NCBI GenBank assembly: GCA_018647765.1
Contig: JABGSN010000009.1
Coordinates: 1-64,000, forward strand
Origin: Oceanospirillaceae bacterium
GTDB lineage: Bacteria; Pseudomonadota; Gammaproteobacteria; Pseudomonadales; Balneatricaceae
Direction: 5' to 3'
DNA: 64,000 nt
Shown: piece by piece, positions 1 to 8,458 of the stretch
How the letters are laid out: every line of letters begins with the position of its first letter
Numbering within the stretch: the first letter of the stretch is position 1
Program-made: the position numbers and the translations under genes
The notes under the pieces: model-generated
Database searches by the model: none
What the model was told of the DNA's origin: nothing
What the model saw: the letters and a program-made list of their open reading frames with translations, nothing else

Positions 1-89
1 CTGACCCCATTCCGAACTCAGAAGTGAAACGTTTTAGCGCCGATGGTAGTGTGGGGTTTCCCCATGTGAGAGTAGGTCATCGCCAAGCA
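1..89 (+). rRNA. rrf: 5S ribosomal RNA, 3' part
   Basis: The first ~89 bases match the 3' two-thirds of a bacterial 5S rRNA. They contain the CCGAACTCAGAAGTGAAAC segment (about 11-29), the GCGCCGATGGTAGTGTGGG segment, and the closing GAGAGTAGGTCATCGCCA segment. The 5' end lies outside the window. A strong intrinsic terminator follows about 12 bases later, as expected for the end of an rRNA operon. The exact 3' end is estimated from family structure and may be off by a few bases. Confidence 0.95.
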
Positions 90-100
90 CCTTATTATAT

Positions 101-136
101 AAAAAAGCCTCAATGCTAACGCATTGGGGCTTTTTT
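101..136 (+). terminator. Intrinsic terminator of the rRNA operon
   Basis: The arms AAAAAAGCCTCAATGC and GCATTGGGGCTTTTTT flank a TAAC loop, with one G-T pair. The T-run follows directly. The A-run on the 5' side means it could also work in reverse, but its place just after 5S makes the plus-strand role the natural one. Confidence 0.93.
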
Positions 137-140
137 ATTG

Positions 141-508
141 GATTGAGTTTAGTGCTGAGGCCTTGCACTTGCGATGCAAGGCCGGGCCATCGCCGTAGTT
201 GCCAGTATTGCACTAAATTGCCGGCAGGTCAGGATCTCCTCAACCTCGCTAGATACCAGCCTATGCCCCTATGACGTGATGCCTACACTGGATACAAGTA
301 ACTCTTTAGGTAAAACAACTACAATTACCTGCTATTTGGCCGGCAAATAGTGAGTAATTATCGAACTTACTTCTCATTTTGTAGTTTTTTAACGTATAGT
401 GGGGCAGTTAATTACTACTCCAACGCGTAACTTATCGGCATTACCCACAGCCACAAGCTGTAACGCCGAAGAGTTCCTGGCTTATCCGCCAAAAAAACAA
501 GGGAACCT
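141..508 (+). promoter_or_regulatory. Gene-free leader upstream of icd
   Basis: No convincing small ORF is seen in these 368 bases. Two structured elements are visible. One is the inverted repeat CTATTTG-GCCGG-CAAATAG at 332-350. The other is an imperfect hairpin at about 436-468, in which CGGC and ACAGC pair with GCTGT and GCCG just upstream of the gene. A TATAGT hexamer at 395-400 could be a -10 element, but no good -35 is seen. The ribosome site AAGGGAA lies just before the ATG at 509. Regulation of icd through this leader is inference. Confidence 0.35.
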
Positions 509-2752
509 ATGACTACTAACAAACAAACCATACACTACACCTTAACCGATGAAGCGCCTTCTCTGGCAACCTGCTCATTATTGCCCATCGTTAGAACGTT
601 TACTGAAGCGGCTGGCATTAAGGTTAAAATAACTGATATTTCCTTGGCCGGTCGTATTTTATCCGCCTTTAGCGAATTCCTTAGTGATGATCAGAAAGTT
701 GTAGATGGATTGGCATTTTTGGGAACGCTAACCCAAGACCCAGATGCCAATATTGTAAAGTTACCTAACATTAGTGCCTCAGTACCTCAGCTAGAAGAGT
801 GCATCAAAGAGCTGAAGCAACAAGGCTACCCACTTCCAGATTACCCGCAAATTCCTCACTCAAGTGAGGAAGAGGCAATTAAAGAGCGGTACGGTAAAAT
901 TTTGGGCAGTGCGGTAAACCCAGTATTACGGGAAGGTAACTCAGATCGTCGTGCGCCTAGTGCAGTCAAAGAATACGTACGTAAGTTTCCACACAAAATG
1001 GGTCGTTGGCGCATGGCGTCACGTAGCCACGCTGATTACATGCGTGAAGGTGATTTTTACTCTGGCGAACAATCTATTACGCTTGAAGAAGCCACTGACA
1101 TCCGTATTGAATTTGTTGATGCAGATGGTGTGGTTACGATTAAGAAGGAGCTAAGTATAGAAGCTGGCGAGATCTTAGATAGCATGTACATGAGTGTTGG
1201 TGCGTTACGCACCTTCCTTGAAGAAACACTTAACGACGCCAAAGAATCAAATGTGATGTGGTCTTTACATGTTAAAGCCACCATGATGAAGGTATCTCAT
1301 CCGATTGTTTTTGGTCATGCAGTTACAGTATTTTACAAAGAACTATTCGAAAAGTATGGCCCGTTATTTGAAAAGCTAGAAGTGAACCCTAACAACGGTT
1401 TGAGCAGTGTTTACGAAAAGATTGCCGAATTGCCACGTTCCTTCCGTGAAGAAATTGAAGAAGATATCCACGCCTGCTACGAGCATCGTCCAGAGCTTGC
1501 CATGGTGGACTCAATTAAAGGCGTGACCAACCTACACGTGCCTAGTGACGTTATCGTGGATGCGTCTATGCCTGCTATGATCCGTAACGGCGGTCGTATG
1601 TGGGGTCCAGATGGCAAGGCAAAGGACTGTAAGGCGGTAATGCCCGAAAGTACCTACGCTACCATCTATCAGGAAATGATTAGTTTCTGTAAAACCAATG
1701 GTGCTTTTGATCCTACCACTATGGGTACTGTGCCAAATGTTGGTTTGATGGCTAAAAAAGCTGAAGAGTACGGCTCCCACGATAAGACCTATGAGGTGGC
1801 TGCTAACGGTGTGATGCGCGTCGTCAAAGTCGATGGCACAGTATTGATGCAGCACGATGTTGAAAAAGGTGACATCTGGCGCGCATGTCAAACCAAAGAC
1901 GAGCCTGTACGAGATTGGGTTAAGTTGGCTGTAACACGTAGCCGCCAGTCCAAAACCCCGGCTATTTTCTGGCTAGACCGTAACCGTCCTCATGATATCC
2001 AGCTAATCAAGAAGGTTGAGCGGTATCTTAAAGAACATGATACCGAAGGCCTTGATCTTCGAATTCTTAATTATATCGAAGCCATTCGCCGCAGCATGGA
2101 ACGTATGATTCGTGGTCGTAACACCATCTCCGTAACCGGCAACGTGTTACGTGATTACCTTACAGATCTGTTCCCCATCATGGAATTGGGTACGTCGGCC
2201 AAGATGCTATCTATTGTACCCATGCTTAAAGGCGGTGGTATGTACGAGACTGGTGCTGGCGGTTCAGCACCTAAACACGTACAACAAGTGCTTGAAGAAA
2301 ACCACCTACGTTGGGATTCATTAGGTGAATTCATGGCGCTTGCGGTTTCCCTTGAAGACATGGGTATTAAGCAAGGTAACAAACGTGCTGCAATTTTGGC
2401 TCAAACCTTAGATGCTGCTACCGGCAAGCTGTTGAAAAACGACAAGTCTCCGTCACGTAAAACTGGCGAGTTGGACAACCGTGGTAGCCATTATTACCTG
2501 GGTATGTACTGGGCCGAAGCCTTGGGTGCTCAGACTGATGATGCTGATCTTGCTAAAATATATGCACCATTTGCCAAAAAAATGGCGGCTAATGAAGAAC
2601 AGATCATCAGTGAGCTACGTACAGTTCAAGGTACACCGGCAGCTGTTAATGGTTACTACCATGCTAGCCGTGATGACGTTAAAGCCGTGATGAGAGCCAG
2701 TACTACCCTCAACGGGTTGTTGGCCGAGGCTACTGCTGCTGCTAAGGCTTAG
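509..2752 (+). CDS. icd: NADP-dependent isocitrate dehydrogenase, monomeric type
   Basis: The gene encodes a 747-residue protein that oxidatively decarboxylates isocitrate to 2-oxoglutarate in the TCA cycle, making NADPH in the cytosol. The length and sequence fit the monomeric IDH family (about 740 residues), not the 45-kDa dimeric family. Typical stretches are [15 protein letters not shown] near residue 44, the [20 protein letters not shown] region near 170, and [19 protein letters not shown] near 85. The reading frame is intact, with an AAGGGAA ribosome site and an ATG start. It stands alone between the rRNA terminator and its own terminator at 2793-2827, so it is probably monocistronic. 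No dimeric icd is in the window. Confidence 0.97.
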   Translation: MTTNKQTIHYTLTDEAPSLATCSLLPIVRTFTEAAGIKVKITDISLAGRILSAFSEFLSDDQKVVDGLAFLGTLTQDPDANIVKLPNISASVPQLEECIKELKQQGYPLPDYPQIPHSSEEEAIKERYGKILGSAVNPVLREGNSDRRAPSAVKEYVRKFPHKMGRWRMASRSHADYMREGDFYSGEQSITLEEATDIRIEFVDADGVVTIKKELSIEAGEILDSMYMSVGALRTFLEETLNDAKESNVMWSLHVKATMMKVSHPIVFGHAVTVFYKELFEKYGPLFEKLEVNPNNGLSSVYEKIAELPRSFREEIEEDIHACYEHRPELAMVDSIKGVTNLHVPSDVIVDASMPAMIRNGGRMWGPDGKAKDCKAVMPESTYATIYQEMISFCKTNGAFDPTTMGTVPNVGLMAKKAEEYGSHDKTYEVAANGVMRVVKVDGTVLMQHDVEKGDIWRACQTKDEPVRDWVKLAVTRSRQSKTPAIFWLDRNRPHDIQLIKKVERYLKEHDTEGLDLRILNYIEAIRRSMERMIRGRNTISVTGNVLRDYLTDLFPIMELGTSAKMLSIVPMLKGGGMYETGAGGSAPKHVQQVLEENHLRWDSLGEFMALAVSLEDMGIKQGNKRAAILAQTLDAATGKLLKNDKSPSRKTGELDNRGSHYYLGMYWAEALGAQTDDADLAKIYAPFAKKMAANEEQIISELRTVQGTPAAVNGYYHASRDDVKAVMRASTTLNGLLAEATAAAKA

Positions 2753-2792
2753 TCTTACCTGCTCATATGTAGGTTAGCTTCTGGTTTAGCTA

Positions 2793-2827
2793 AAGGCGTT
2801 AACTCTTTGAGTTAGCGCCTTTTTTTG
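2793..2827. terminator. Terminator between icd and the convergent methyltransferase gene
   Basis: The arms AGGCGTTAACTC and GAGTTAGCGCCT flank a TTT loop with one G-T mismatch. A run of seven T follows on the plus strand, with AAA before the stem for the other direction. It sits between two converging genes and probably serves both, more strongly icd. Confidence 0.9.
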
Positions 2828-2833
2828 CCCTTA

Positions 2834-3418
2834 TTAACGGACGCCAATGACCTGCACCACAGCGCCTTTGCCGTGGTGGCCACTGCCTTCATGGATATCA
2901 CGCACCACTTCTTGATTTAGGTCTAGGTATAGTGGATTGAGTTCGGTGGCTAGCTCTGAGCTTTGCATCATTAGCGCAGAGTTAGGTGGTCCGCCGGTTT
3001 TAAACTCCAGTTGCTTCGGCGTATAGGCCTCTAGTAGTAACACACCTCCAGCGGCAAGCGCTGTTGGTATGTTGCAGTGCACTTGACGCCGTAATAGCGG
3101 AGATAGGTGGCAAAAAATTGAAACGATACCGTTCCATTGGCCTTTGCCTAAGTCATAATCCGCTAGGTCTGCATGTACAGTGGCTACGGTTAGGCCTTTT
3201 TCGTATGCAAGTTTCTGAGTCTTTGCTAGTCCTACCTCAGAACTATCTACGGCGGTTACATGGTAGCCCAAACTGGCTAAGTAGACCGAGTTTCTACCTT
3301 CGCCGTCGGCCAAACACAAAACTTTTGATTTGGGTAGGCGCGCTGCGTTTAGTCGCAAAAAGTCATTGGGCTGGGTGCCGTATACGTAGTCTGGATTGGC
3401 GTAACGTTGATCCCACAT
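2834..3418 (-). CDS. Class I SAM-dependent methyltransferase (TehB/UbiE-like)
   Basis: This 194-residue protein has the Rossmann-type SAM fold. Motif I is seen as VLCLADGEGRNSVYLASLG (about residues 34-52), followed by the acidic end of strand 2 in VTAVDSSEVGL and a motif around DLADYDLGKGQWNGIVSIF. The N-terminus MWDQRYANPDYVYGTQPNDFL is typical of small TehB/thiopurine-type methyltransferases that act on small molecules or metalloid ions. The substrate cannot be read from sequence. It starts 3 bases after the rhodanese-like gene stop on the same strand, so the two are almost surely cotranscribed. That pairing suggests a role in sulfur or electrophile handling, which is inference. Confidence 0.85.
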   Translation of the reverse strand: MWDQRYANPDYVYGTQPNDFLRLNAARLPKSKVLCLADGEGRNSVYLASLGYHVTAVDSSEVGLAKTQKLAYEKGLTVATVHADLADYDLGKGQWNGIVSIFCHLSPLLRRQVHCNIPTALAAGGVLLLEAYTPKQLEFKTGGPPNSALMMQSSELATELNPLYLDLNQEVVRDIHEGSGHHGKGAVVQVIGVR

Positions 3419-3421
3419 CAG

Positions 3422-3778
3422 TTAGGACGCCTGTGACAAGGCGCGGTAAGCTAGACGGCCGCCCTTAATAAACATAGCCTGGTTATAACCCATATCCCGT
3501 AATGATGCTGCCGATAGGGCACCCCGGTTATTGGCGTTGCAATAACAAATAATGGTGCTGTTTAAATCGGGAATAATGCCTTCTATATTCATTTCCAATT
3601 TGCCACGGCTAACATTTAAAGAGCCGCTGATGTGGTCCTTGTTGTGCTCTTCTTGATCACGAATATCAAGCAAGATGGCGCCGCTTGCCACGAGTGCATC
3701 AACTTGATTGGGGTTAACAGCCTTTACGCGAGCCATTGCTTGGTCTGACATGGTTTGGAACTTTTCGGTGTAAGCCAT
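3422..3778 (-). CDS. Single-domain rhodanese-like sulfurtransferase
   Basis: This 118-residue protein is one rhodanese domain after a short N-terminal helix. The CH2A-like segment ILLDIRDQEEHNKDHISGSLN (about residues 36-56) and the active-site loop CYCNANNRGALSA (about 79-91) are present. The second cysteine of that loop lies at the catalytic position before the conserved Arg, so an active persulfide-transfer enzyme is expected. The C-terminal GYNQAMFIKGGRLAYR matches the usual ending of this family. It is followed immediately by the methyltransferase gene and preceded 88 bases away by the class V aminotransferase gene. The sulfur donor and acceptor are unknown. Confidence 0.88.
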   Translation of the reverse strand: MAYTEKFQTMSDQAMARVKAVNPNQVDALVASGAILLDIRDQEEHNKDHISGSLNVSRGKLEMNIEGIIPDLNSTIICYCNANNRGALSAASLRDMGYNQAMFIKGGRLAYRALSQAS

Positions 3779-3865
3779 CTTGTTTCTCTGGGTTAATTCG
3801 TCCTTTCAATATATTAGCTAGAACTAATTATATTAACAAGGGCTTTTATCCAAGCCCGTGTCTGG

Positions 3866-5041
3866 CTAATCATCATAGCTTTTTTGGTAAACCTGTTGCG
3901 CTGCAGCGACTCCTGAGCCCAGCTTAATGTCATAACCTAAATCAGTCATCACCATCTCTGCGGTGGCAATACCCGCTAACGCCATTACATCGGTCATTGC
4001 GCCAAGGTGTCCTATGCGAAATAGTTTGCCTGCCATTTGCCCAAGACCGCCACCAAAAGATACGCCATAAGCCTTGTAAGCGTGTTGAGTGATCAGGTTC
4101 GCATCCTTGCCTTGTGGCACCATGATGGCCGTAACAGTATCCGAATAAAGGTCTGGGCTTTTAGCACACAGATCCAACCCCCATGCAGCTACAGCAGCCC
4201 TAACGCCCTCTGCAATGCGCTGGTGCCTTGCGTACACATTATCCATGCCTTCGTTAAGAAGTAGGCTTACACTGGCTCTTAGGCCGTTAAAAAGCTGTAC
4301 AGGCGGGGTGTAGGGGTAACTTCCAATAGCGTTGGCATTGGCCATGTCGTTAAAGTCAAAAAAACAGCGTGGGAGGGTTGCGGTTTTAGTTGCTCGCATA
4401 GCCTTGGGGCTGACGCCAACAATAGCCAAACCCGTATTCAACATAAAGCCTTTTTGTGCGCCGGTAATGACAATGTCTACGCCCCAATCGTCCATGCGGA
4501 ACTCCATACTGGCCAAAGAGCTAACCGCATCCACCATCAATAATGACTCATGATTGGCTGTGTTCATGACCTTACGCACACCATATACATCACTTTTTAC
4601 CGCTGTAGCGGTTTCGTTGTGGGTCACTAATACGGCTTTGATTTGTCCTTGTGTGTCCGCCGTTAACCGCCGGCCAAATTCTTCGATCGGCGCCCCGGTG
4701 CCCCATTCACAATCAACCACCTCGACGTCGAGACCAAACCGTTGGCAAAGATCGATCCAACGTTGGCTGAACATGCCGTAACGAGCAATAAGTACTTTAT
4801 CGCCAGGGCATAGGGTATTGCTGATCGCACCTTCCCAGCCACCGGTTCCGGTAGCTGAAAATAGTAATACTTGGCCCGTTTCTGTTTTAAAGACCTTTTT
4901 AAGGTCATTTAAAAGGGGGATGTAATGGTCTGCAAAGTCGGGTGCACGGTGATCAAAGTTGCTGATGTTCATAGCTGCTTTAAGTACATCAGGCGTGTTA
5001 GTTGGGCCTGGGATAAAAATTGGATTTTGATGTTGCATCAT
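3866..5041 (-). CDS. Class V aminotransferase, BhcA/serine-glyoxylate aminotransferase-like
   Basis: This 391-residue PLP enzyme belongs to the alanine/serine-glyoxylate aminotransferase group. Seen features are the N-terminal NPIFIPGPTNTPDVLKAAM, the GTGGWEGAISNTL region that binds the cofactor phosphate, LMVDAVSSLASMEFRMDDWG, and the Schiff-base lysine in TGAQKGFMLNTGLAIVG. The overall pattern is close to BhcA (L-aspartate:glyoxylate aminotransferase of the beta-hydroxyaspartate cycle) as I remember it. Such proteins are usually labelled serine-glyoxylate aminotransferase. It is divergent from an IclR gene, as bhcA is from bhcR, but bhcBCD are not in the window. I chose the ATG at 5041 because AAGGTGG is well placed before it; a GTG two codons earlier is possible. 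Confidence 0.85.
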   Translation of the reverse strand: MMQHQNPIFIPGPTNTPDVLKAAMNISNFDHRAPDFADHYIPLLNDLKKVFKTETGQVLLFSATGTGGWEGAISNTLCPGDKVLIARYGMFSQRWIDLCQRFGLDVEVVDCEWGTGAPIEEFGRRLTADTQGQIKAVLVTHNETATAVKSDVYGVRKVMNTANHESLLMVDAVSSLASMEFRMDDWGVDIVITGAQKGFMLNTGLAIVGVSPKAMRATKTATLPRCFFDFNDMANANAIGSYPYTPPVQLFNGLRASVSLLLNEGMDNVYARHQRIAEGVRAAVAAWGLDLCAKSPDLYSDTVTAIMVPQGKDANLITQHAYKAYGVSFGGGLGQMAGKLFRIGHLGAMTDVMALAGIATAEMVMTDLGYDIKLGSGVAAAQQVYQKSYDD

Positions 5042-5265
5042 TACCACCTTTGGTTACGTCAGTTTATATTGGTAGTTTGCTTTTTAATTTACTAATAAAC
5101 AATTTTTTTGAAAAATAATTCCATTTATAATTAAAATAATCAAATTATTGAAAATAAAGGTTATTTAATATTTCAAAAAAGATTATTACATGTTGTTGGA
5201 AAATTATAGTTGATAAGTTTTCTGTCTTATCGCTTAATACAATAATGAAAATTTTGGAGGTGTAA
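5042..5265. promoter_or_regulatory. AT-rich divergent promoter region, aminotransferase / IclR
   Basis: About 220 bases of strikingly AT-rich sequence separate the two divergent genes. This is the expected site for an IclR-type operator and for both promoters. Short inverted segments such as GAAAA...TTTTC around 5199-5222 occur, but none is clean enough to call. A GGAGG ribosome site at 5256-5260 sets the IclR start. Confidence 0.5.
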
Positions 5266-6081
5266 ATGGTGAATCACATAAAGCGTGGCCGTGGTCGCCC
5301 TAGAAGCGTCGCTGCTGAAGCTGGTAAATCAACCGTGCAAGCGCTAGATCGAGGTATCGCTTTGCTACAAACAATCGCTCAGCACAATGGCGTGAGCTTG
5401 AGTGATTTATCGGTGCAAGTGGGTATGCCAGCCTCTAGCGCACACCGGTTGTTGATGACCTTACAGCAACATGATTTTGTTGATTTTGATGAAAATACAC
5501 AACTGTGGCAAGTGGGTATTGAGGCATTTCGGGTGGGTAGTGCGTACTTGTCACGCAGTAATTTTATTGAAGCGGCGCAAGCACCGTTACGTCATTTGAT
5601 GGAAGTCACCGGTGAAACGGCTAATTTAGCGGTAATGGACAATGCTGAAGTCGTATTTGTGGCTCAAGTAGAAACGACAAACCCTATACGGGCCTTTTTT
5701 AGTGCGGGAACGCGCGCACTTATGCATTCATCAGGCATTGGTAAAGCCTTGCTTGCACAACTGCCGCGGCATAAGGTCGATGGTTTGTTAAAGACCGTTG
5801 GTTTACCCCAGTACACCAGCAAGACCCTGATTACTGCAAAGGACCTGTACGCCGATTTAGATCTCACTTCAGCCCGTGGTTGGTCGTTTGATGAGGAGGA
5901 ACGTTATATCGGTATGAGTTGTGTTGGTGCAGCAATCTGTAACGCCCACGGCGAAGTGGTGGGTGGCATATCGGTATCTGGGCCTAGTGTGCGTTTTGAA
6001 GCGCAACACATCGCCCTAATTGGTGCAAAAGTCACCACAGCGGCGCAACAAGTTACCTTGACGTTAGGTGGAAAAATATAA
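5266..6081 (+). CDS. IclR-family transcriptional regulator (BhcR-like)
   Basis: This 271-residue regulator has a basic tail (KRGRGRPRS), an N-terminal winged helix-turn-helix (about residues 24-90; QALDRGIALLQTIAQHNG and MPASSAHRLLMTLQQHDFV) and a C-terminal IclR effector domain (GTRALMHSSGIGKALLAQLP, and the late EERYIGMSCVGAAICN with a conserved Cys). It is divergent from the aminotransferase gene and so probably controls it. Known relatives such as BhcR sense glyoxylate. That this one does is inference from its neighbour. The GGAGG site six bases upstream supports the ATG used. Confidence 0.92.
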   Translation: MVNHIKRGRGRPRSVAAEAGKSTVQALDRGIALLQTIAQHNGVSLSDLSVQVGMPASSAHRLLMTLQQHDFVDFDENTQLWQVGIEAFRVGSAYLSRSNFIEAAQAPLRHLMEVTGETANLAVMDNAEVVFVAQVETTNPIRAFFSAGTRALMHSSGIGKALLAQLPRHKVDGLLKTVGLPQYTSKTLITAKDLYADLDLTSARGWSFDEEERYIGMSCVGAAICNAHGEVVGGISVSGPSVRFEAQHIALIGAKVTTAAQQVTLTLGGKI

Positions 6082-6103
6082 CCTGGGTGTTAGTTTGACA
6101 GGT

Positions 6104-6174
6104 GGATTGCTTCGCTGCGCTCGCAAAGACAACAGGATGCCTGGGCTTGTATGAGGCCCTGACTTTCGTCAGGA
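6104..6174. repeat. REP-like short hairpin sequences
   Basis: Two elements lie between IclR and ahcY. GGATTGCTTCGCTGCGCTC (from 6104) looks like the dispersed REP-type repeats common in proteobacteria. The hairpin CCTGAC-TTTC-GTCAGG at 6158-6173 has a close copy at 29422-29441 between ABC genes. They may act as transcription or mRNA-decay barriers for the converging genes. Two copies in 64 kb is modest support for a genome-wide family. Confidence 0.5.
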
Positions 6175-6185
6175 CCAGGTGTGCA

Positions 6186-7571
6186 TTAGTACTTGTAGCT
6201 TTCTGGCTTAAATGGGCCTTGAGCAGATACGTTGATGTAGTTGGCTTGGGTGTCGGTCAGCTTGGTCATTACACCGCCAAAACCTGCCACCATGTCGGCT
6301 GCCACTTCTTCATCTAGCTTTTTAGGTAATACTTTTAGCCATAGATTGGCTTGTTTGTCGGCGGCGCTTAGGTTGGCGAACTTGGCTTCCCATAGGTGCA
6401 TTTGTGCCAGTACTTGGTTGGCGAATGAGCCGTCCATAATGCGAGATGGGTGGCCTGTGGCGTTCCCTAGGTTAACGAGGCGTCCTTCGGACAAGAGGAT
6501 AACGAAGTTGCCTTTGTTATCACTCTGGTCGGCAGCGCGGTATACCTTGTGTACTTGTGGCTTAATTTCTTCAAACGCCCAAGTTTCACGCATAAATCCG
6601 GTGTCAATTTCGTTGTCGAAATGGCCGATGTTACACACGACTGCACCATTTTTAATGGTCTTGAGCATATTGGCGTCACACACATTGGTGTTGCCGGTCG
6701 TGGTAACGATAAGGTCAGTCGTGTCCATTATGGCTGTGTTGATACAGCTCACATCACCGGTGTTGTCGCCGTTTAGGTAGGGCGAAACCACTTCAAAGCC
6801 GTCCATGCAGGCTTGCATGGCGCAAATAGGGTCGATCTCGGTGACCCTTACGATCATGCCTTCTTGACGTAACGATGCAGCAGAACCCTTGCCTACGTCG
6901 CCGTAACCGATGACTAGGGCTTTTTTGCCGGCTAGAAGGTGGTCTGTGGCGCGTTTAATGGCGTCGTTTAGCGAATGGCGACAGCCGTATTTGTTGTCGT
7001 TTTTACTTTTGGTCACGGCGTCGTTAACGTTGATAGCGGGCACTTTTAAGGTGCCGGCTTCTAACATTTCTTGTAAACGGTGCACACCAGTGGTAGTTTC
7101 TTCAGAAATGCCGTGACAGTTGCCAAGGATTTCTGGGAACTTATCATGCAGCATTACCGTAAGGTCGCCGCCATCGTCTAGGATCATGTTAGCACCCCAG
7201 TCTTTGCCATCTTTAACGATGGTTTGCTCGATGCACCATTCGGCTTCGTCTTCGGTTTCGCCTTTCCAAGCAAATACAGGGATGCCTGCGGCGGCAATGG
7301 CTGCTGCCGCGTGGTCTTGAGTAGAGAAAATATTGCACGATGACCAGCGAACTTCGGCACCTAAATCTACTAGTGTTTCGATTAATACGGCGGTCTGAAT
7401 CGTCATGTGGATACAGCCCATGATTTTGGCATTGGCCAGAGGTTGTTGGGCAGCGTACTTGGTACGTAATGCCATTAGGGCTGGCATTTCGGTTTCGGCG
7501 ATGTCGATTTCCATGCGGCCCCAAGAGGCTAGGGAGATGTCGGCAACTTTGTAGTCTGTGAATGTGGTCAT
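6186..7571 (-). CDS. ahcY: Adenosylhomocysteinase
   Basis: This 461-residue NAD-dependent enzyme splits S-adenosylhomocysteine into adenosine and homocysteine and so relieves product inhibition of methyltransferases. Seen are the N-terminal [17 protein letters not shown], the substrate region [17 protein letters not shown], and the NAD-binding [17 protein letters not shown] (about residue 225). The C-terminus FKPESYKY is the usual lysine-tyrosine ending that reaches into the partner subunit's NAD site. The ATG at 7571 is preferred to the in-frame GTG two codons upstream, because the family starts near this point. It lies 43 bases downstream of hpaI on the same strand. A TATAAT at about 7607-7612 (minus strand) could give it its own promoter. 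Confidence 0.97.
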   Translation of the reverse strand: MTTFTDYKVADISLASWGRMEIDIAETEMPALMALRTKYAAQQPLANAKIMGCIHMTIQTAVLIETLVDLGAEVRWSSCNIFSTQDHAAAAIAAAGIPVFAWKGETEDEAEWCIEQTIVKDGKDWGANMILDDGGDLTVMLHDKFPEILGNCHGISEETTTGVHRLQEMLEAGTLKVPAINVNDAVTKSKNDNKYGCRHSLNDAIKRATDHLLAGKKALVIGYGDVGKGSAASLRQEGMIVRVTEIDPICAMQACMDGFEVVSPYLNGDNTGDVSCINTAIMDTTDLIVTTTGNTNVCDANMLKTIKNGAVVCNIGHFDNEIDTGFMRETWAFEEIKPQVHKVYRAADQSDNKGNFVILLSEGRLVNLGNATGHPSRIMDGSFANQVLAQMHLWEAKFANLSAADKQANLWLKVLPKKLDEEVAADMVAGFGGVMTKLTDTQANYINVSAQGPFKPESYKY

Positions 7572-7614
7572 GGGCACGGCTTCCGTCAGGTAAAATTCAG
7601 AGCCGTATTATACG

Positions 7615-8415
7615 CTAATAGACGCCGGATTCCGACTCTGGCGCGTTGGTATTTTTGTATTGGGCTACCAAACTATCGGTGGCTTTAACGAAGCTGGTAA
7701 CGTCGGTGCCTACGGCGACAAAGGTGGCTCCGAGTTTTAGGTATTGTTGTACTAACTCTGGTACGGCCATAAGGATACCCGCGGCTTTACCAGCGGCAAC
7801 AATCTGTTTTATGGCGGCGCACACGGCCTGTTGCACAGGCTCGGCCGTGGGTAGGCCTAAATAACCCATGTCTGCGGCTAAATCAGCTGGGCCAATAAAT
7901 ACGCCATCGATGCCGTCTACGGTGAGTATTTTTTCTAGATTATCTAACCCGCGCTGGGCTTCAATCTGTATTAACAGGCACACTTGCTCATTGGCTGTTT
8001 GTAGGTAATCGGGGATGCGGTTATGGTGGGAAGCGCGTGCTAAAGCAGCGCCCACACCACGAATACCTTTAGGAGGGTAGTTTACGGCCTGCACCAGTTG
8101 CTTTGCTTGCTCTGCAGTTTCCACCATTGGCACCAACACGGTTTGGCAGCCGATGTCCAAGATTTGCTTCAGAATCCAAGCTTCACCCACTGGTGGGCGT
8201 ATGACCTTACTGGATTCAGAACCTTGTAAAGCGTGCATTTGACTTAATAGGCTAGTGATATCGTTAGGGCCGTGTTCGCCGTCAATTAATAGCCAATCAA
8301 AGCCCGCTCCACCGGCAATTTCCGCGGCGTTAGGGCTACCCATGCCTAACCAAAAACCAATCTGCTGTTGGCCGGCTAAAAGCTTTTGTTTAAACAGATT
8401 TATTGGTGCTGGCAT
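7615..8415 (-). CDS. hpaI: 4-hydroxy-2-oxoheptane-1,7-dioate aldolase (HpcH/HpaI family)
   Basis: This 266-residue class II metal-dependent aldolase is expected to split 4-hydroxy-2-oxoheptanedioate into pyruvate and succinic semialdehyde, the last step of the homoprotocatechuate meta-cleavage pathway. Visible family marks are FDWLLIDGEHGPND (about residues 39-52), VRPP-type IRPPVGEAWILKQILDIG, the metal ligand region LIQIEAQRGLDNLEKI, and VFIGPADLAADMG. The ATG has an AAGGAT ribosome site. It is the last hpa gene of the minus-strand operon, 43 bases after hpaH. The operon setting makes this assignment firmer than for an isolated HpcH/HpaI protein. Confidence 0.92.
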   Translation of the reverse strand: MPAPINLFKQKLLAGQQQIGFWLGMGSPNAAEIAGGAGFDWLLIDGEHGPNDITSLLSQMHALQGSESSKVIRPPVGEAWILKQILDIGCQTVLVPMVETAEQAKQLVQAVNYPPKGIRGVGAALARASHHNRIPDYLQTANEQVCLLIQIEAQRGLDNLEKILTVDGIDGVFIGPADLAADMGYLGLPTAEPVQQAVCAAIKQIVAAGKAAGILMAVPELVQQYLKLGATFVAVGTDVTSFVKATDSLVAQYKNTNAPESESGVY

Positions 8416-8458
8416 GGGTGATCCTTAATAAGTACTTCTAATTAACGTGGTGAACGGC

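Noticed and set aside
90-508. tRNA gene after 5S rRNA
   Set aside because: No cloverleaf, TTCGA arm or CCA end could be found before the terminator or in the leader.
1532-1891. Minus-strand ORF inside icd
   Set aside because: It lies wholly within a well-supported gene and its product resembles no known protein.
6241-6780. Plus-strand 179-codon ORF opposite ahcY
   Set aside because: It is a shadow of the conserved ahcY codons with no ribosome site or family match.
7578-7614. SAH riboswitch before ahcY
   Set aside because: The gap to hpaI is only 43 bases, too short for the pseudoknot fold, and the conserved core is not seen.
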